Part shown: positions 20,942 through 32,675 of the stretch, one piece after another
How the letters are laid out: each line of letters opens with the position of its first letter
How positions within the stretch are numbered: the first letter of the stretch is position 1
Assembly: GCF_010093815.1 (NCBI RefSeq)
Contig: NW_022985551.1
Location: 826,614 to 890,613, forward strand
DNA length: 64,000 bases
DNA from: Pseudovirgaria hyperparasitica
Taxonomy: Eukaryota > Ascomycota > Dothideomycetes > Acrospermales > Acrospermaceae
Direction: 5' to 3'
Translations under genes and position numbers: made by a program
Notes under the pieces: generated by a model
Database searches by the model: none
The model's input: only the letters and a program-made list of their open reading frames with translations
Told to the model about the DNA's origin: nothing

Positions 20942-22824
20942 CTAAACCACCTCTTCAACACCCCGCCTCTTCTGCACCCCATTCGCATCCCCTATTCCCC
21001 GCCCATTCCCATTTCCACCCGCACCCCCCTCTGCACCCCTCAGAACCCTCTCTCTCGCACGCCCCAACATACTCGGCCTTCTAGTCCTCACTTTCCTCAC
21101 CCCCTCCTTTGCCCCCTCACCCCCCTCACCCTCAACCACCACCTCTTCATCCCCCTCATCCCCATCCTCCCCATCATCATCCTTCTTAACCCACCCCCCC
21201 TCATCCCGATCCTCCTGCCTCTGCGGCCAGAGAATCTGCCTCAAATACACCGCGCGCAACATAGCCGCAAACACCGCCGTCCAGGCAACGACCAGCAAGC
21301 CCGTCATGACGCAGCCGAGGATATTCAGGGCGGGGAGACCGGGTTGGGAGGATGCGGAAGCGAGATCTGTTCGTTGGGATGTGGATATATGATGGTGGGG
21401 CCCAAACGCACGGGCGATTGCGAAAGTGGCGGTTGTGAGGGCGGTGTTGGGGAAGATGAAGGAGTACCAGGGCATGGCGAAGCGCATTGTGCCGCGGGTG
21501 GCGGGCGACCAGTGGGCGAAGACTGAGACGAGGAAGAACCAGAATGCGAGGCTGTTGGTTGGTTAGTTAGTTAGTTAGTTAGTTTATCAGTCGTGTGCGT
21601 TCAGGATAGGGTAGGTTAGGTGTCTTAAGGGGTAAAGGAAGCAAGGAAAAGGGGAAGAAAAGTAGAAGAAACTCACCCCCATAACCACAACCCCGCCCAA
21701 TTCGCCACAATCTTCGTAACCTGGCCCGCAAGCACCCCATCACCCATGAAATCCGCACCCACAACCTGCGGCACCAACTGACCCATGCCAACAATACCGG
21801 AGATCGTGAAGCCGCTGGGTCCGACGCTGATGAACATGCCCGGGCGCAGACTTTCCTTTGGCAGTTTTTGCGTCATCAGACGGTACAGGAAGGCCGAGTA
21901 GATCATGAGCGAGACCATGAAGCCGATGCCCTGCAGGACGACGCCGCCAATGATGATCTCGAGCGCGGCGGACGGGGAGGTTTTGCTCGCGAGGTTAGAG
22001 GCATGCGGGCCGACGATGAGGAGCGGGTAGGCCGGGAAGATCCAAACGGGTGTCATTTGGGAGATTGTGAATGTCTGTGTGGACCACCTGGTTTACGTTA
22101 GCATAGATGTAGGAACACTCTAACCCTACTCACATGATGAGGTATATCCCGCTGGACCCCAGGATCGCCGCAGCACAGTACACCCAGTACAGCACAATCA
22201 TCGTGTCCGTCAGCCACGGACCTGTCTTGTCGCCGACGCCAAACTCGGAGATGTTCAGCAGGATCGTGCCGACCGAGATGATAGACGCCGGGATGAACAG
22301 TGACTCCGTCGGATGCAGGAAGCTCGCCTTGAACGTCGACGGGTAGAGATAGAAGCGCGCGCTAATCATGGCAACGTTGAAGGCAAAGAGGACAATGTTG
22401 AGGATGAAAAACACACAGCCGAGCGCGTACAGACCGGGGAATTGGTACGGGACTATGTGTTGTCGCTGTCAGTCAGTCAGGTTCGTGGCCATCCGGGTCG
22501 CGGAGAAGACAGACCATGAGCCAGCACATTTGCAATTCCACCGGTCGCCATGGTCATTGTGAACCACGTCCACGTGAAATGGCGCACGCGGTCCCTGAAG
22601 CGAAGTCTAGTATGAGACATGGACTGCTGGCTGCTCCCAGGATCTGCATGCGCTGGAGTACGGCAATCACAATGAACATCACCGTCCTTCCGACGTTTGG
22701 CTGCAAAATCACGGTCAAACGGGTCGAACGCGTCGTTCATGAATGGGGTCGGGGGTGGGAGTCCAGAAGCTGCCATATCTTCCACCCGGCCTTGGACGCA
22801 CGAATTGGCCGTCCTGCTGCTCAT
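20942..22824 (-). CDS. TDT-family transporter (malic acid / tellurite-resistance / sulfite type)
   Basis: Ten-helix plasma membrane transporter of the C4-dicarboxylate/malate (Mae1) and sulfite (Ssu1) family. Exons 22824-22515, 22452-22134, 22087-21677 and 21551-20942; 549 aa in frame. Marks: N-terminal [20 protein letters not shown] (first helix with the family's MGTG-like turn), [70 protein letters not shown] and, after the last intron, a [15 protein letters not shown] helix and [19 protein letters not shown] charged tail of about 80 residues rich in Glu and Gly follows the last helix. The family pattern favours malate/dicarboxylate over sulfite, but substrate cannot be read from sequence. 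The third intron contains a (GTTA)n run. Confidence 0.9.
21563..21586. repeat. (GTTA)n tetranucleotide run inside a transporter intron
   Basis: About five GTTA/GTTAG units directly beside the 3' splice site of the last intron of the TDT transporter; read on the coding strand this is a TAAC-repeat, so several branch-site-like TAAC motifs sit in a row. Confidence 0.75.
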
Positions 22825-23522
22825 GGTCGAGTTCGACGACGTGTGCTAGGGTGAGTGAGTGAGTGATAAGAGAAGAAGGTCTGCCTGCAGGTGGTGTTGG
22901 AAGGATTGGCGTGAACATCTGAGATGGGCTGCTCTTTTAACGTAGCTGAGCTCTGTTCGATTGGGTCATCAACTTGCAGCAGAGACATGATGTCTTGAAA
23001 AAAAGAGTCGGGCACCAGAGTCTCTCAGGCGATGCAGTAAAAAATTGCATGTTAGGCGATGACGAAGGTTGGTTATCAGTGGGGACAGTGCGACGCTACT
23101 GTATCAAGGGCCGAATCGAATGCCGGGACGTACGGGACGAGGACGGGCGGCTAATGACTTAGCCGGTTAGGAAATTTCCAGGTTTGGCAGTACATACATA
23201 CATACCTTTCATTCCTTGGCGGGGCAGTTTTTGATCGTGTCGACATCCAATGTCAGGAACTCAGCCCTTGCGGGACATTCTCTTGCATATCTATATGTAC
23301 TCTATACTGCATCTTAAAATCGCCGCTTGGAGCATGACAAAGGTACGCCGAATTATAATACAGAAGCAGAAGCTATGAAACTGCCATCTTCATGTGTCGC
23401 ATTATCCATCCATCACATCACACATTACCGTCTTGCATTCACTCATGCAGCACATATGCAGAATGTACATGGAAAACAAAGGAGATGTGGGAACAAAAAG
23501 ATAGACATAGGTGGGCTCGGCT
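22825..23522. promoter_or_regulatory. Upstream region of the TDT transporter
   Basis: 698 bases between the transporter start and the stop of the upstream Zn2Cys6 regulator, both on the minus strand. It must hold the transporter promoter and the regulator's 3' UTR. A short CATA repeat lies near 23195. No gene seen. Confidence 0.45.
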
Positions 23523-26200
23523 CTAACCCTCGTGCTGCAACACGTTGCCCCCGCCCATGCCCAAGACGGCCGTCGCAGCCGACCTGGCGAGGCTCCAGTT
23601 ACCAAGCTCTTGCACGTGCGTTTCAAATGCGGGCGCCAGCATCCATCCACCAGAAGCATAGTCGTACGTTATTGTCGATGCCCCGTCAAACGGCCAGTTA
23701 ACTTGACTGGCCGCCAGTACGGTCAGCGCAGGCATAGCTGACCCAGCACACAGAGCTTCGCGCACAGAGGGCCTGTTCAGAGTGGTTAGCGACTTAGTCT
23801 CTTGGTGGTGACCAGATGTGGCGGCACATACCATGGGATAAAGTTGACGAGGGAGTCTGGGAAGCTCGTCGCTTGGCTATACGTCGGTTGCAGCCAGTCG
23901 GGCAGGTACACAGACGTATACGCCGGCGCTATGGTGGCGCGCAGGACATGTGACATGATCCAGGCGATTCCACAGCGGTCAGCGTGGAGGTGAGCTGGTA
24001 GCGCCATAGACGCAAGCTTTGCAGAGAAGGTCGCGATGGGGTCGTCGTTGCTGGTTGGAATGGCTGTCGGCTGCATGATGGGCCCAATGTCGACGCCAGA
24101 GGGACCAAGTACGATGTTTGGGTCGTGGCCGGCGGCGATGTCGGCTTGTTTCGCGTGCTGGTAGCGGTCGACTATGCGTGAAAGTTCGGAGACAAGTGTG
24201 GCGGAGGCCGGGCCGGCTGAATTTGCGGACGATGAAGGGAGCACGGAGGTCGGGCCTCGGAGTCGCGAGCTCCGGGACGGGTTCGTACGGGCATTTGGAC
24301 GGGCATATGGATCGTACCGCTTCCTCTCGGTGGCAGGAGGATTGGGAGTAGTAGCCCCTCGCGGAGGACGCACATGTTGTCTGGTCTCTGCCACAGGCTG
24401 TGGATCTAGTACTCCTACTTGTTGGTACTCCAAAGGATAGGTCGTCAGCTCCGTCTTCGTGTCCAGAACAGGGCCCGTAGTAACAAAAGCGCCCGGATTC
24501 ATCATGTTGACGGGATGCAGGGCTTCTGTGATGCCTTGCACAGGACTGGGTATGGTTGAGACGGTGGCAGGAATAGAGAGTGGCGATGGTATGAAGTTAT
24601 GACCGTGTCTGGCGGTAGCGCTGTCCGGGCGCGAAACCGTTGGTGACAGGTATGGAGATTCTGTCGGTGGTCGGGTCTTCAACTGCGGACTTTCGGTAGG
24701 TATGACAGAAGAGCCGTAGTACGATGGATTTTGTGGTAATGAAGAGGCGGCATGGATACCACTGACAGGTGTCGTATTGCTCGTGAGTCCACTTTCGCCA
24801 CTTCTCTCGGCAACTGTACTTGCATCTCCAGGTGAGCCTTCGCTCTTGGAAGGAGACATTGTTGGGATGGTATCGACGCCGTGGTGCAACATGTAGCTCA
24901 GCTGGTCAGGCCTGTAGCGTTCAAAGCCATTTGCTTGGATCTCCGAAGCGATAGTAATGGCAGTTTGTTGATTTGACGCGGAGACAAGAGCAGGTAGCAA
25001 GTCCCGGAGTGCTTTGAACATGTCTCGCAGTTCCTTTGCAGACCGCTCATTCTCTGTCGCATCATAAAAGCAGTCTGACCGGCGCTGGATGCATGCAGCA
25101 CATTGCGGCCGACCTCCGTTGCACTGTCGATACTTGTCAGACTATTCACTGGCGAGGATGGATGTTGTAACAGACCTTGGACTTTCTCTTTCTGCATGGC
25201 GCACACGCGACTGTTGTGATCTTGCTTCGTGGCTTGATTGGCTTACCCGGATTCGAGACTGGCGATGGCTGGTTCGGATCGGTCAAGGCTGTACGCACGG
25301 AAGCAGATTGTGCTAGCGGGCGTAGGCCAGTGGCGGAAGGTGGTGACCTGTTGCGAAGTGACGTGCTCTCCCGTGGAGCGGGACGAGAAGGTGGTGGGCC
25401 GACCAAATATTGTGGTGAGGGTGAGTCGGTCTCCGGGGCTTGGGAAACGTCCACATATGGCAGTCTGCGAGACAGAAAACTGTCAGTCCAAAATCATGTT
25501 GTTGCATTGCATGTGAGGGCATGGAGAGCTTGTGTGCACTGTACTGCATTGCTGCGGGAGGAAAGGGCCTGGGACATTTTCCGTAGTCGAGTGTAGTAGC
25601 CGATTGGGACGTTCCGAAGAGGCTCCTGGTGGAGAGTATTGTCATCCTGATCTGGAGGCACGAGGATTGTTCCCAGGCATAGATGCCAGTCCAGAGTCAA
25701 CTTGAGTGTATTCAACGATCCGCCTTTCCTGACGAGTAAGTAAGCCATAACAACAGATGTGGGATTTGTTGGTATAACAAACATACGGTACCCCAACAAG
25801 CAGACAGACTGACAACTTGGACATGTCTGTCCACTGCGGTGGCTGGTGGATCCGAGTCCTGGTCCAGAAATTTCAATTCCATAGTTCTCGTGCAGTTCAT
25901 CCAAGATTGCATGAAAACAAAGAGCCCTGAGGAGTACAGTGCAGGTACAGGCAGGTATCGAGGATGGCAGAGTGAAGCGGTGGGGACTGTCTTACCTTTG
26001 ATGTTCCGTAGAATCGGCGTCAAGATGGGTTGGCGATAGAGAGTAGCCTCCTGGACGGCTGTTTGCAGGATATTGATATGTTTCGGAGAGAGTGGGCAGT
26101 GCATTAGGAACGTATTGTGGATATGGACCTGCAACGGTCAGTAAGATGCTCGCAGGACACTGAATCAGTGGGGAGGCGACGGACTAGTGATAGGTGACAT
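23523..26200 (-). CDS. Zn2Cys6 transcription factor with DUF3425-like C-terminus
   Basis: Fungal-specific regulator. Exons: 26200-26185, 26128-25996, 25464-25176, 25123-23832 and 23772-23523; 659 aa, all phases agree. The binuclear zinc cluster (about residues 134-161) is complete with spacing C-X2-C-X6-C-X6-C-X2-C-X6-C and a basic RKRKSK; one intron splits it after the first two Cys. The C-terminal part has PDWLQPTYSQ...NFIPWPSVREALC and SQVNWPFD, the pattern of DUF3425 found in fungal bZIP and Zn2Cys6 factors. The middle is Ser/Pro-rich. The two 5' exons (MSPITSPYPQYVPNALPTL...DADSTEHQ) were chosen because no ATG lies in frame upstream of the cluster exon and their phase fits; the 531-nt intron 25995-25465 may hide another exon. 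Target genes unknown; the downstream transporter is a candidate. Confidence 0.8.
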
Positions 26201-29200
26201 GCTGGAAAGGCGAAGACTGGGCCGCAAAAGATGCAATATGGAAGAATGGCATAAAAAGGAAATGTAGGAAAGAAGCGAGTGGGGTATCTAGATGCAGAAA
26301 GACATGAACTCCACACCCAAAAAAACAAGGACGGAAAGGAGGGACAGGGAGGACAATTAAAAGAGAGATGGGATATCCATGCCCAGAGCCTTAGTTGGGA
26401 GGGATGACAGTCAGGCAGGAAGGATGAGGTAGAAGTAGAGTAGAGAGATATGTAGTCGAGCCCAGTGTAGGCAGGCCGGAGCGGTCTTTGAACCCAGCGA
26501 GATTATGAGATATGTAGGGCTCAGTACCTTAGGGCCCCGGTAGGGCCAGGTAGAGATAGGGCATCGAGACTAACCAGAAGTGTATGGCAAGTAAGTACTG
26601 GGTTAGGATGCATGGAGAGCTAAGAATTGGAATGCCTGCCAAAGACGTTTCTAGCGTGCATCTGAGGTATCGGGTCACGGACCCTGGCACGCGCTGGCCG
26701 TAACGGCGGAAAACCTTGTTTCTACGTTGGAGACTGACGCTTGACAGTCGGAGCCACAATGCCAAGTCTGGGTTGAGAGGAAGAGGTTTGAAAGGCAAAA
26801 CAGGCCGGCGTGCACAGTTCAGCATCCTGACGTAAGTGAAGTGGCCTGTCCACGGATGTTGCTGGGAGTATGGGAAGGTTGGAAGGTAGTAGTTAGTAGA
26901 AAGCAGGTTGTAGTCACATAATTAGGTGTTAGAGTATCTAAGATGGGCAGCAGTAGGTAGTGAAGCATGTCGGATAGCGGCGCGGTTTCTAGAGAGGAGG
27001 TAAAGCGAAGAGCGGCAGGGAGAGCATAGGGATCACGAGACAAGAAAGAAAACACTGACATTCACTTGCGTTATTGTTGTTGTTATTATTGTTGTGGTCG
27101 TGGTGGTCATGGTAGCAGCAAGATTGCAGTGTTGCAAGTCTGGAACTGTGACTGTATGGAGAAGGAACAACACGTCTGGGGGAAGGAAGGCACGAACACC
27201 GGGGCAGCTCGTGGGCAGAAGTCGTGCCGAGATAACGCCTTCTTCCGGCCTGTGGGTTAAGGCACGAGCATCAGCACGAGCAGCAACAGCAAGCAGCGCA
27301 TAAACTCTCGCTCTCCTGTCAATCTCTCTCAGAAATTGAAGTCTGTTCTCGGTGAATGCGTTGACTAGGTCGTCTGATGTTCTGGAAGCACGGCAAAATG
27401 GTCCGAGAAAGAGGCAGACAGAGAGCAAGGGCCGAGGTTGGCAGCTGGATGGATGATTGATGGTTGATGCTGGATGCTGTAGTATGCCGGTTAGAGGTGC
27501 TATTCCGAAGCCTGACTAGTCCACTATCGTTGGGCAGCGGGGGAGCCGGGGCAGCTTTACTAGCGAAACTCAAGTACCTGGGTGCGTACAGTACATACCG
27601 CCACTCTCACCTTTCTCAGCCTCACCTCTCAGGCACAACAAGGACGAGGATGCCCAAGGGCGCGAAAAGAGGCAGATCGCCAGAGCTACTGTGTCAGACT
27701 TCTCACACCATAACACACCATCTCAAATAGAGGCAGAAGAACGAAGAGTTTCGCCATCTCAGGGTCCGACGATCCCTTTATTCATCCTCCTCGAGACAGT
27801 CAGATCCTGCCCGCCGATCCCCTGGCTACCCAACGCGTGTGCTGCTGACAGCTTGGGCACCTCGTCGTCGTCGTCGTCGTTGACGTGGCCATACTAGTAA
27901 CAAGGGGTACATTCAAGATTCGAGAACACTGATAGTCGTAGACAGGATAGTGGACTATTACCATTCAACCTGCAGCAGGCTTCATTGTCTCAGTGGTGAC
28001 CCTTGAGTTCTTCACGACGGCGAACCTTCCATCTCTCTCCACTTCGTCTCCCCCAGATCTCTCCACCAGCGCGTTTCGGGCCTAGCGTCATCGCAGCCCA
28101 TGACCCACCCGTACCTTCCAAGCTCAGTCAGTACCTGCCTGCAACGTCCCGCGGGCTAAGAAAGCGCGACTTAGATTTGCTGATTATGCTGATTGTGTTG
28201 ATTGTGCTGCTTTGGGCATCGGATGGTCTGCGTGTGAGTGAGTGGATTCTCTGTTTTGGCCAGCGTGTCTGAATTCCAGCATCCATTCAACGAATTAACT
28301 TCATCATATGCATGCTGTGTGGCTTTCCTCGTGACATGCTCATACTACAGTATCTCGCCCTACGCCACAACAGGACAGACAGACAATATTGATTACTTTT
28401 GGGCTGCCATTACTTGGGCTCACCACCCACCAGATCGTCTCTCTAGAGCGAGCTCCTCCTCCTAATCAGTGTGCAGCATCCTGATCTGGTCTTGACTGTA
28501 CGCCCACATGTTCATCGACGCGAATTATCATCAAGTGACCGAACGTATGTTCTGATTACTACCGGTCTTTTGCATGGATCATGGATGATGCTCGCTGTCT
28601 GCTGTTCGCCCTCCTGCCCTTCATCCACACCATCAACAGCCATTGACGTTCCTGCACGGGCATCCTCGTGGTCGTGGTCGTATTCAATTATTAACAACAT
28701 CAGATCCAGGACTCAAACACGTCCCGTTCACTGCTGCCACAAGAGCTATCTATAGTGCATAACACTGTACGTGCTCCCGCCCTGAGATGCTGTCTGTGTG
28801 GCGGGGAACCCTTGAGAAAGCCACCCTCATTTCCCCTTTCTATACATAGTATGCCTTGCGCCACCAGACGACCAAGCTTTTAACTTCCGATCATGTCTAG
28901 TCAGTTAGTTAGTGCTCCCCGGCGGTCCCTCATCCCATTCCAGGTTAATATCTAATATTCGCGCCGTCCGTTCTGCGCCAAAAGCCGCCAATCGTGCGTC
29001 CATTGATCAATAATTACAATTCATTCGGCTGCTGCTGCTATTTGGTTAGATACCCGCTAGCTAGTGCTGCTGCTCTCCCCCTCGTTCATACACTACAGAC
29101 GGGGATCGCGGAACTGTGGCCGAGGTACATAACACACTGTCTGGCCTCCATCTTGTCTTCGTCAACCTTACTGCCTTACAAACAGACCACTCTGCCACCT

Positions 29201-30129
29201 TTGCGCCGTTGACCCTATCAGAGTTACCTACCCTCCAATTGCCCATTCCCATGAATACTTCCTAATCACTGCCCATACACAATCTATTCTTGCCACGGCA
29301 TCTGCCATAAACTCCCTCTTTCTCTGCTCTACTGACGTGCGCCAATTTGATTGCCTAATAGTAATGATAATGTCCTTGTATCACTCTCCATCGACTACTG
29401 CCCATGTCCCTGCACGCACCGCCGATGTCGGGTCTGGGGTGAACGATACATCCATGAACATCGCATGGCATGCCATTATTCCCGTCCCTCTCGATCGCCC
29501 CAACTCCTCTCTTCCCAGCTGCATCGTACCAAATTTATCTTTGCACACTGGGCTCCTGTCTACCTGATCAGTCTGACTGAGTGAACCTGACTTGCAGTGG
29601 TAGAAATTCGCTTGACCTGCCACGAATTGACTTGCGCGAAATGGCCAAAAAAAAATATGAAAAATTGTGCATGGCTGCAGGCAGATCCGTGTGTTGCTCT
29701 CCCATGAACGGTGAGTTGCAGCATCTCCCGAAGAGCCTCATGTCTCATGTTTCCATCTGCATGGGACTAATCCGCTGCAGAGCTCTCGTACTCGTACCTG
29801 TGTGCTGGTTCTAGGATGACAGGCCTTGCATGCTTGACGCGACCTATCCGAAACAAATCGATGAGTACACATGCTGTTTATTCACTAATTAACAGTCGTC
29901 GTCGTCTTTATACTCGGCGATATTATATGGCAGACACGTTGTTAATGACTGCCGAACATAAGCCGAAGCGCCCTCCTCGCTTCTACCAGCCAACTTAGCT
30001 CTAGTTGTGTCCTTCAACAACAACAACTCTCGCCCTGCAATCAGTGAATAGTCTCCATCACAACACTGCACGTCAAATCACCTGTGTCTAATCCGCCATC
30101 TCGTTGCATTGCATTAACCGTATCGAATC
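26201..30129. promoter_or_regulatory. Long divergent gene-free region upstream of the Prp4-like kinase
   Basis: 3.93 kb, the longest stretch without a recognisable gene. Short ORFs exist on both strands but none has coding character, splice partners that extend it, or a known motif. The region is rich in short simple runs (for example TTG/TTA-rich 27068-27115, GTC-type triplets near 27865) and pyrimidine-rich tracts after 28000. It must contain the promoters of the regulator and of the kinase; a long leader or non-coding RNA is possible. No tRNA-like box or mobile-element end seen. Confidence 0.4.
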
Positions 30130-32066
30130 ATGGCTTTCTCTGCGGAGAACAAAGGTACGCCGACCTTTTACGACATGTCAGGTCACGTTTCACTCACGCC
30201 CTACCAAGCAGGCCGCCAAGATATTCCTTCACCGCAGACCGCGGAAGCTGAGTACCAAGCAGAGAAGAAACGCAAAGGTCAGTGCGCTCTCTATCCCTGT
30301 CTGTCTCTATACTGATAGCTAACACTCCCTTAGAAGATGAGAAGATGGTCGAGTGGCTCAGAGCTGAGGACAGCGACTCGGATGATGGCGACATGTTCGG
30401 CGGCTACTTTGATGCCGAACCCAAGCTGCCAAAGGAGAAGAAATCAAAGAACTTAGGTCCCGTGAAGCCAATGCCTCTAGAACGTCACATTGAGACTGAT
30501 GATCACGAGGCTTACTACAAGTTCTTCAAGCACGAGCTCATGCACAACCGCTATCACATCGTCGAGAAATTAGGTAAGGGCTCCTACGCCACCGTCGTCA
30601 GAGCCCTTGACACCACCCAGAACCAGAAGGTCGTCGCCATCAAGATCATTCGCAAGAATGGCATGATGGCCGACAAGGCCCGTGACGAAATTGACATCCT
30701 TCGCAAGATCAAGGACTGGTGTGTCGTGCATCCCGAGGATCAGCAGTATCTCGTCGAGTTCCTCGATACCTTCACCCACAGACAGCACATCTGTATCATT
30801 TTTGAAAACATGGGTTACAACTTGCGTGACGTGCTTACTAAGTCGAAGGGCGGCCATGACACCGGCCTCAACATCGATGCTGTCCGGATATTTGCCAAAC
30901 AGCTCTTCACCTCCCTCCGTGTGATGAAGGATCTCGACCTTGTCCACGGCGATTTGAAACCTGACAACATCCTCATGAATCCAGGCGATCGACCAGAGTA
31001 CATCAAGCTTGCCGATTTTGGCACCACATTCAAGCATCGTCTCCATAACGAGTCCGAGAAATACGACATGCGTGGCGAGCTGGGCTCTCGCTTCTACAGA
31101 CCACCAGAGGTCATCCTGGGCATAGAATGGGGCTACGATATGGACATCTGGGCCGCTGGCTGTACCCTTTTCGAAATCTTCACCGGCAAGATCCTGTTCA
31201 CCGGCATGGACAACGCCGAGATGCTATACCAGATCATGAAGACGACCGGCCACATTTCGCGGAAGTACTACCGCCAAGGCGTCTTCTTCCGACAGTACTT
31301 TGACGACGACGTGCACGCAGTCTTCCACATGCGCAAGGTCAACGAAAAGGGCAACGTAAGTACATCCACTCTACATACCCACTCCAACACGCACTAACCT
31401 CCACAGCTCGTCACAAATTCTTACGCAAACTTGGGCCCCAAAACACCAACATCTCCAGAGTCCCTCCTAACCAAACTCCGTGCCGCCGCCGCTGATCCAA
31501 ACGACCGCAAGGAAGCCGAAAAGATTGAGATGCTCGCCGACCTCTTGTCTAAATGCCTGCACTTCAACCACGACAAGCGCATCGGCCCGCACGGTTCTCT
31601 CCAGCACCCCTTTATCGTCGGCAAGACCGCCCCCGCCCCCAAGAAACCTGCCAGGCCCCTCTTCACGCCCTCGGCCGTAGGCCAAAAGGACCGCCTCCTT
31701 GCCGAGCGTGCGAGAGAGAAGAAGCGCGCTGAGGCTATGCAGCGTGGTTACGCCCGTCAGGCCGCCGCCGCGGCGGAGGAGGCTCGGCAGCGGCAGGAAC
31801 TGCAAGAACAGCAACAGCAGCAGCAACAGCAAGAACTACAAGAACTGCAAGAACTGCAGCAACAGCAACAACAACAACAGCAAGAACTGCAGCAACAGCA
31901 GAGACAACAGCAACAGCAAGAACAAGCGGCGGCGGTGGCAGCAGCAGCAGCAACGGAGAAGAAGCGCAAGGCTCTACACGCCCACCAAGACTCCGACGAT
32001 TCAGACCTACCACACAGGAAGAAAGGTGCCTTTGTCTTTGGCTTCAAGCCCATCGACGAGGCCTGA
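30130..32066 (+). CDS. Divergent Prp4-like CMGC protein kinase with polyglutamine tail
   Basis: 609 aa from exons 30130-30277, 30334-31355 and 31407-32066. The kinase domain starts near residue 120 (LGKGSYATVV glycine loop, VAIKII lysine near 150), with catalytic loop HGDLKPDNIL near 253, DFG near 277 and SRFYRPPEVILG near 301; insert and helix order (GCTLFEIFTGKILFTGMDNAEML) are those of Prp4, the spliceosomal kinase of the DYRK/CMGC group. HGD marks a non-RD kinase, as Prp4 (HAD) is. Differences from true Prp4: no long Arg/Ser/Lys-rich N-terminus, a C-terminal part with a glutamine/leucine-rich coiled segment (about 515-565), an Ala run and KKRK-type nuclear signal. It may be a Prp4 paralogue rather than the orthologue. 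Substrate unknown. Confidence 0.85.
31803..31927 (+). repeat. CAA/CAG-rich polyglutamine-coding tract
   Basis: Imperfect CAG/CAA repeats inside the last exon of the Prp4-like kinase, encoding Gln runs broken by EL dipeptides at regular places. The mixed codons suggest moderate length stability. Confidence 0.85.
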
Positions 32067-32180
32067 TGTTTAGTGTGGTCGGTGTAGCTCCAGTATTGGA
32101 AATTCAGTAGGTGTCTATAGCTTGTAAAAGGAAAGGAAAGGAAGGAAAAGTAAAGGAGGAGAGAAAATGTAATAATAAAT

Positions 32181-32232
32181 AGCATAGCATAGCATAGCAT
32201 GGCATGGCAGAGCACAACATGGCATGGCATGG
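32181..32232. repeat. AGCAT/GGCAT pentanucleotide repeat
   Basis: Four perfect AGCAT units, then GGCAT units in two blocks separated by AGAGCACAACAT. It lies just after the Prp4-like kinase stop. Confidence 0.8.
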
Positions 32233-32310
32233 TATATGAAGCATAGCACATGGCGTTTGGAGAAGGTGGGAGGTTCTTTGTATAGTATAGCGTGGCCTGT
32301 AGCTTGTAGC

Positions 32311-32340
32311 AACATAGAGCAACATAGAGCAACATATAGC
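32311..32340. repeat. Three-copy 10-mer AACATAGAGC tandem repeat
   Basis: Two perfect copies and a third with one change (AACATATAGC), head to tail in the same 3' region. Confidence 0.8.
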
Positions 32341-32675
32341 TAGCAGGATAGCAAGCGGCGTAGCATACGCGTTGCTATGGCGTATGGGCTATCGACATGG
32401 CTATATATATCAATGTCTGCGTTGTTTGTGTTGTCTGTCTGTTATGCTCACGTAAACACACGACTTGGACAGATGATGTGTTATTCTTGTGTTGTTATGT
32501 GATCGTGCGATGGAGGTGTATCATATGGTACTACCCCCCTCTCTCTCTCTCTCATATATTCAACTCAGCTCAGATCAATCCAGCTCAACCCAGCATCCAA
32601 CCCACACGCGCCCGAAAATCCAACGCCAGCCGAAAGAAAAATGCAAAGAATGCACGACCCACCATCCACCAACCA

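Larger units (their letters stand above)
32067..32675. other. Convergent intergenic region, kinase / transhydrogenase
   Basis: 609 bases holding two 3' UTRs and three short tandem repeats, two of them listed separately; the third is a (TC)n run near 32540-32554. No gene seen. Confidence 0.5.

Noticed and set aside
25494-26134. Possible separate gene on the minus strand (frames with HIHNTFLMHCPLS and DELHENYGIEISG)
   Set aside because: The first part reads better in another frame that joins the Zn2Cys6 gene in phase; the second has no supported partner and is left as intron sequence.
31735-32335. Cys-, Ala- or Leu-rich minus-strand frames opposite the kinase
   Set aside because: They are translations of the CAG/CAA repeat in other frames.
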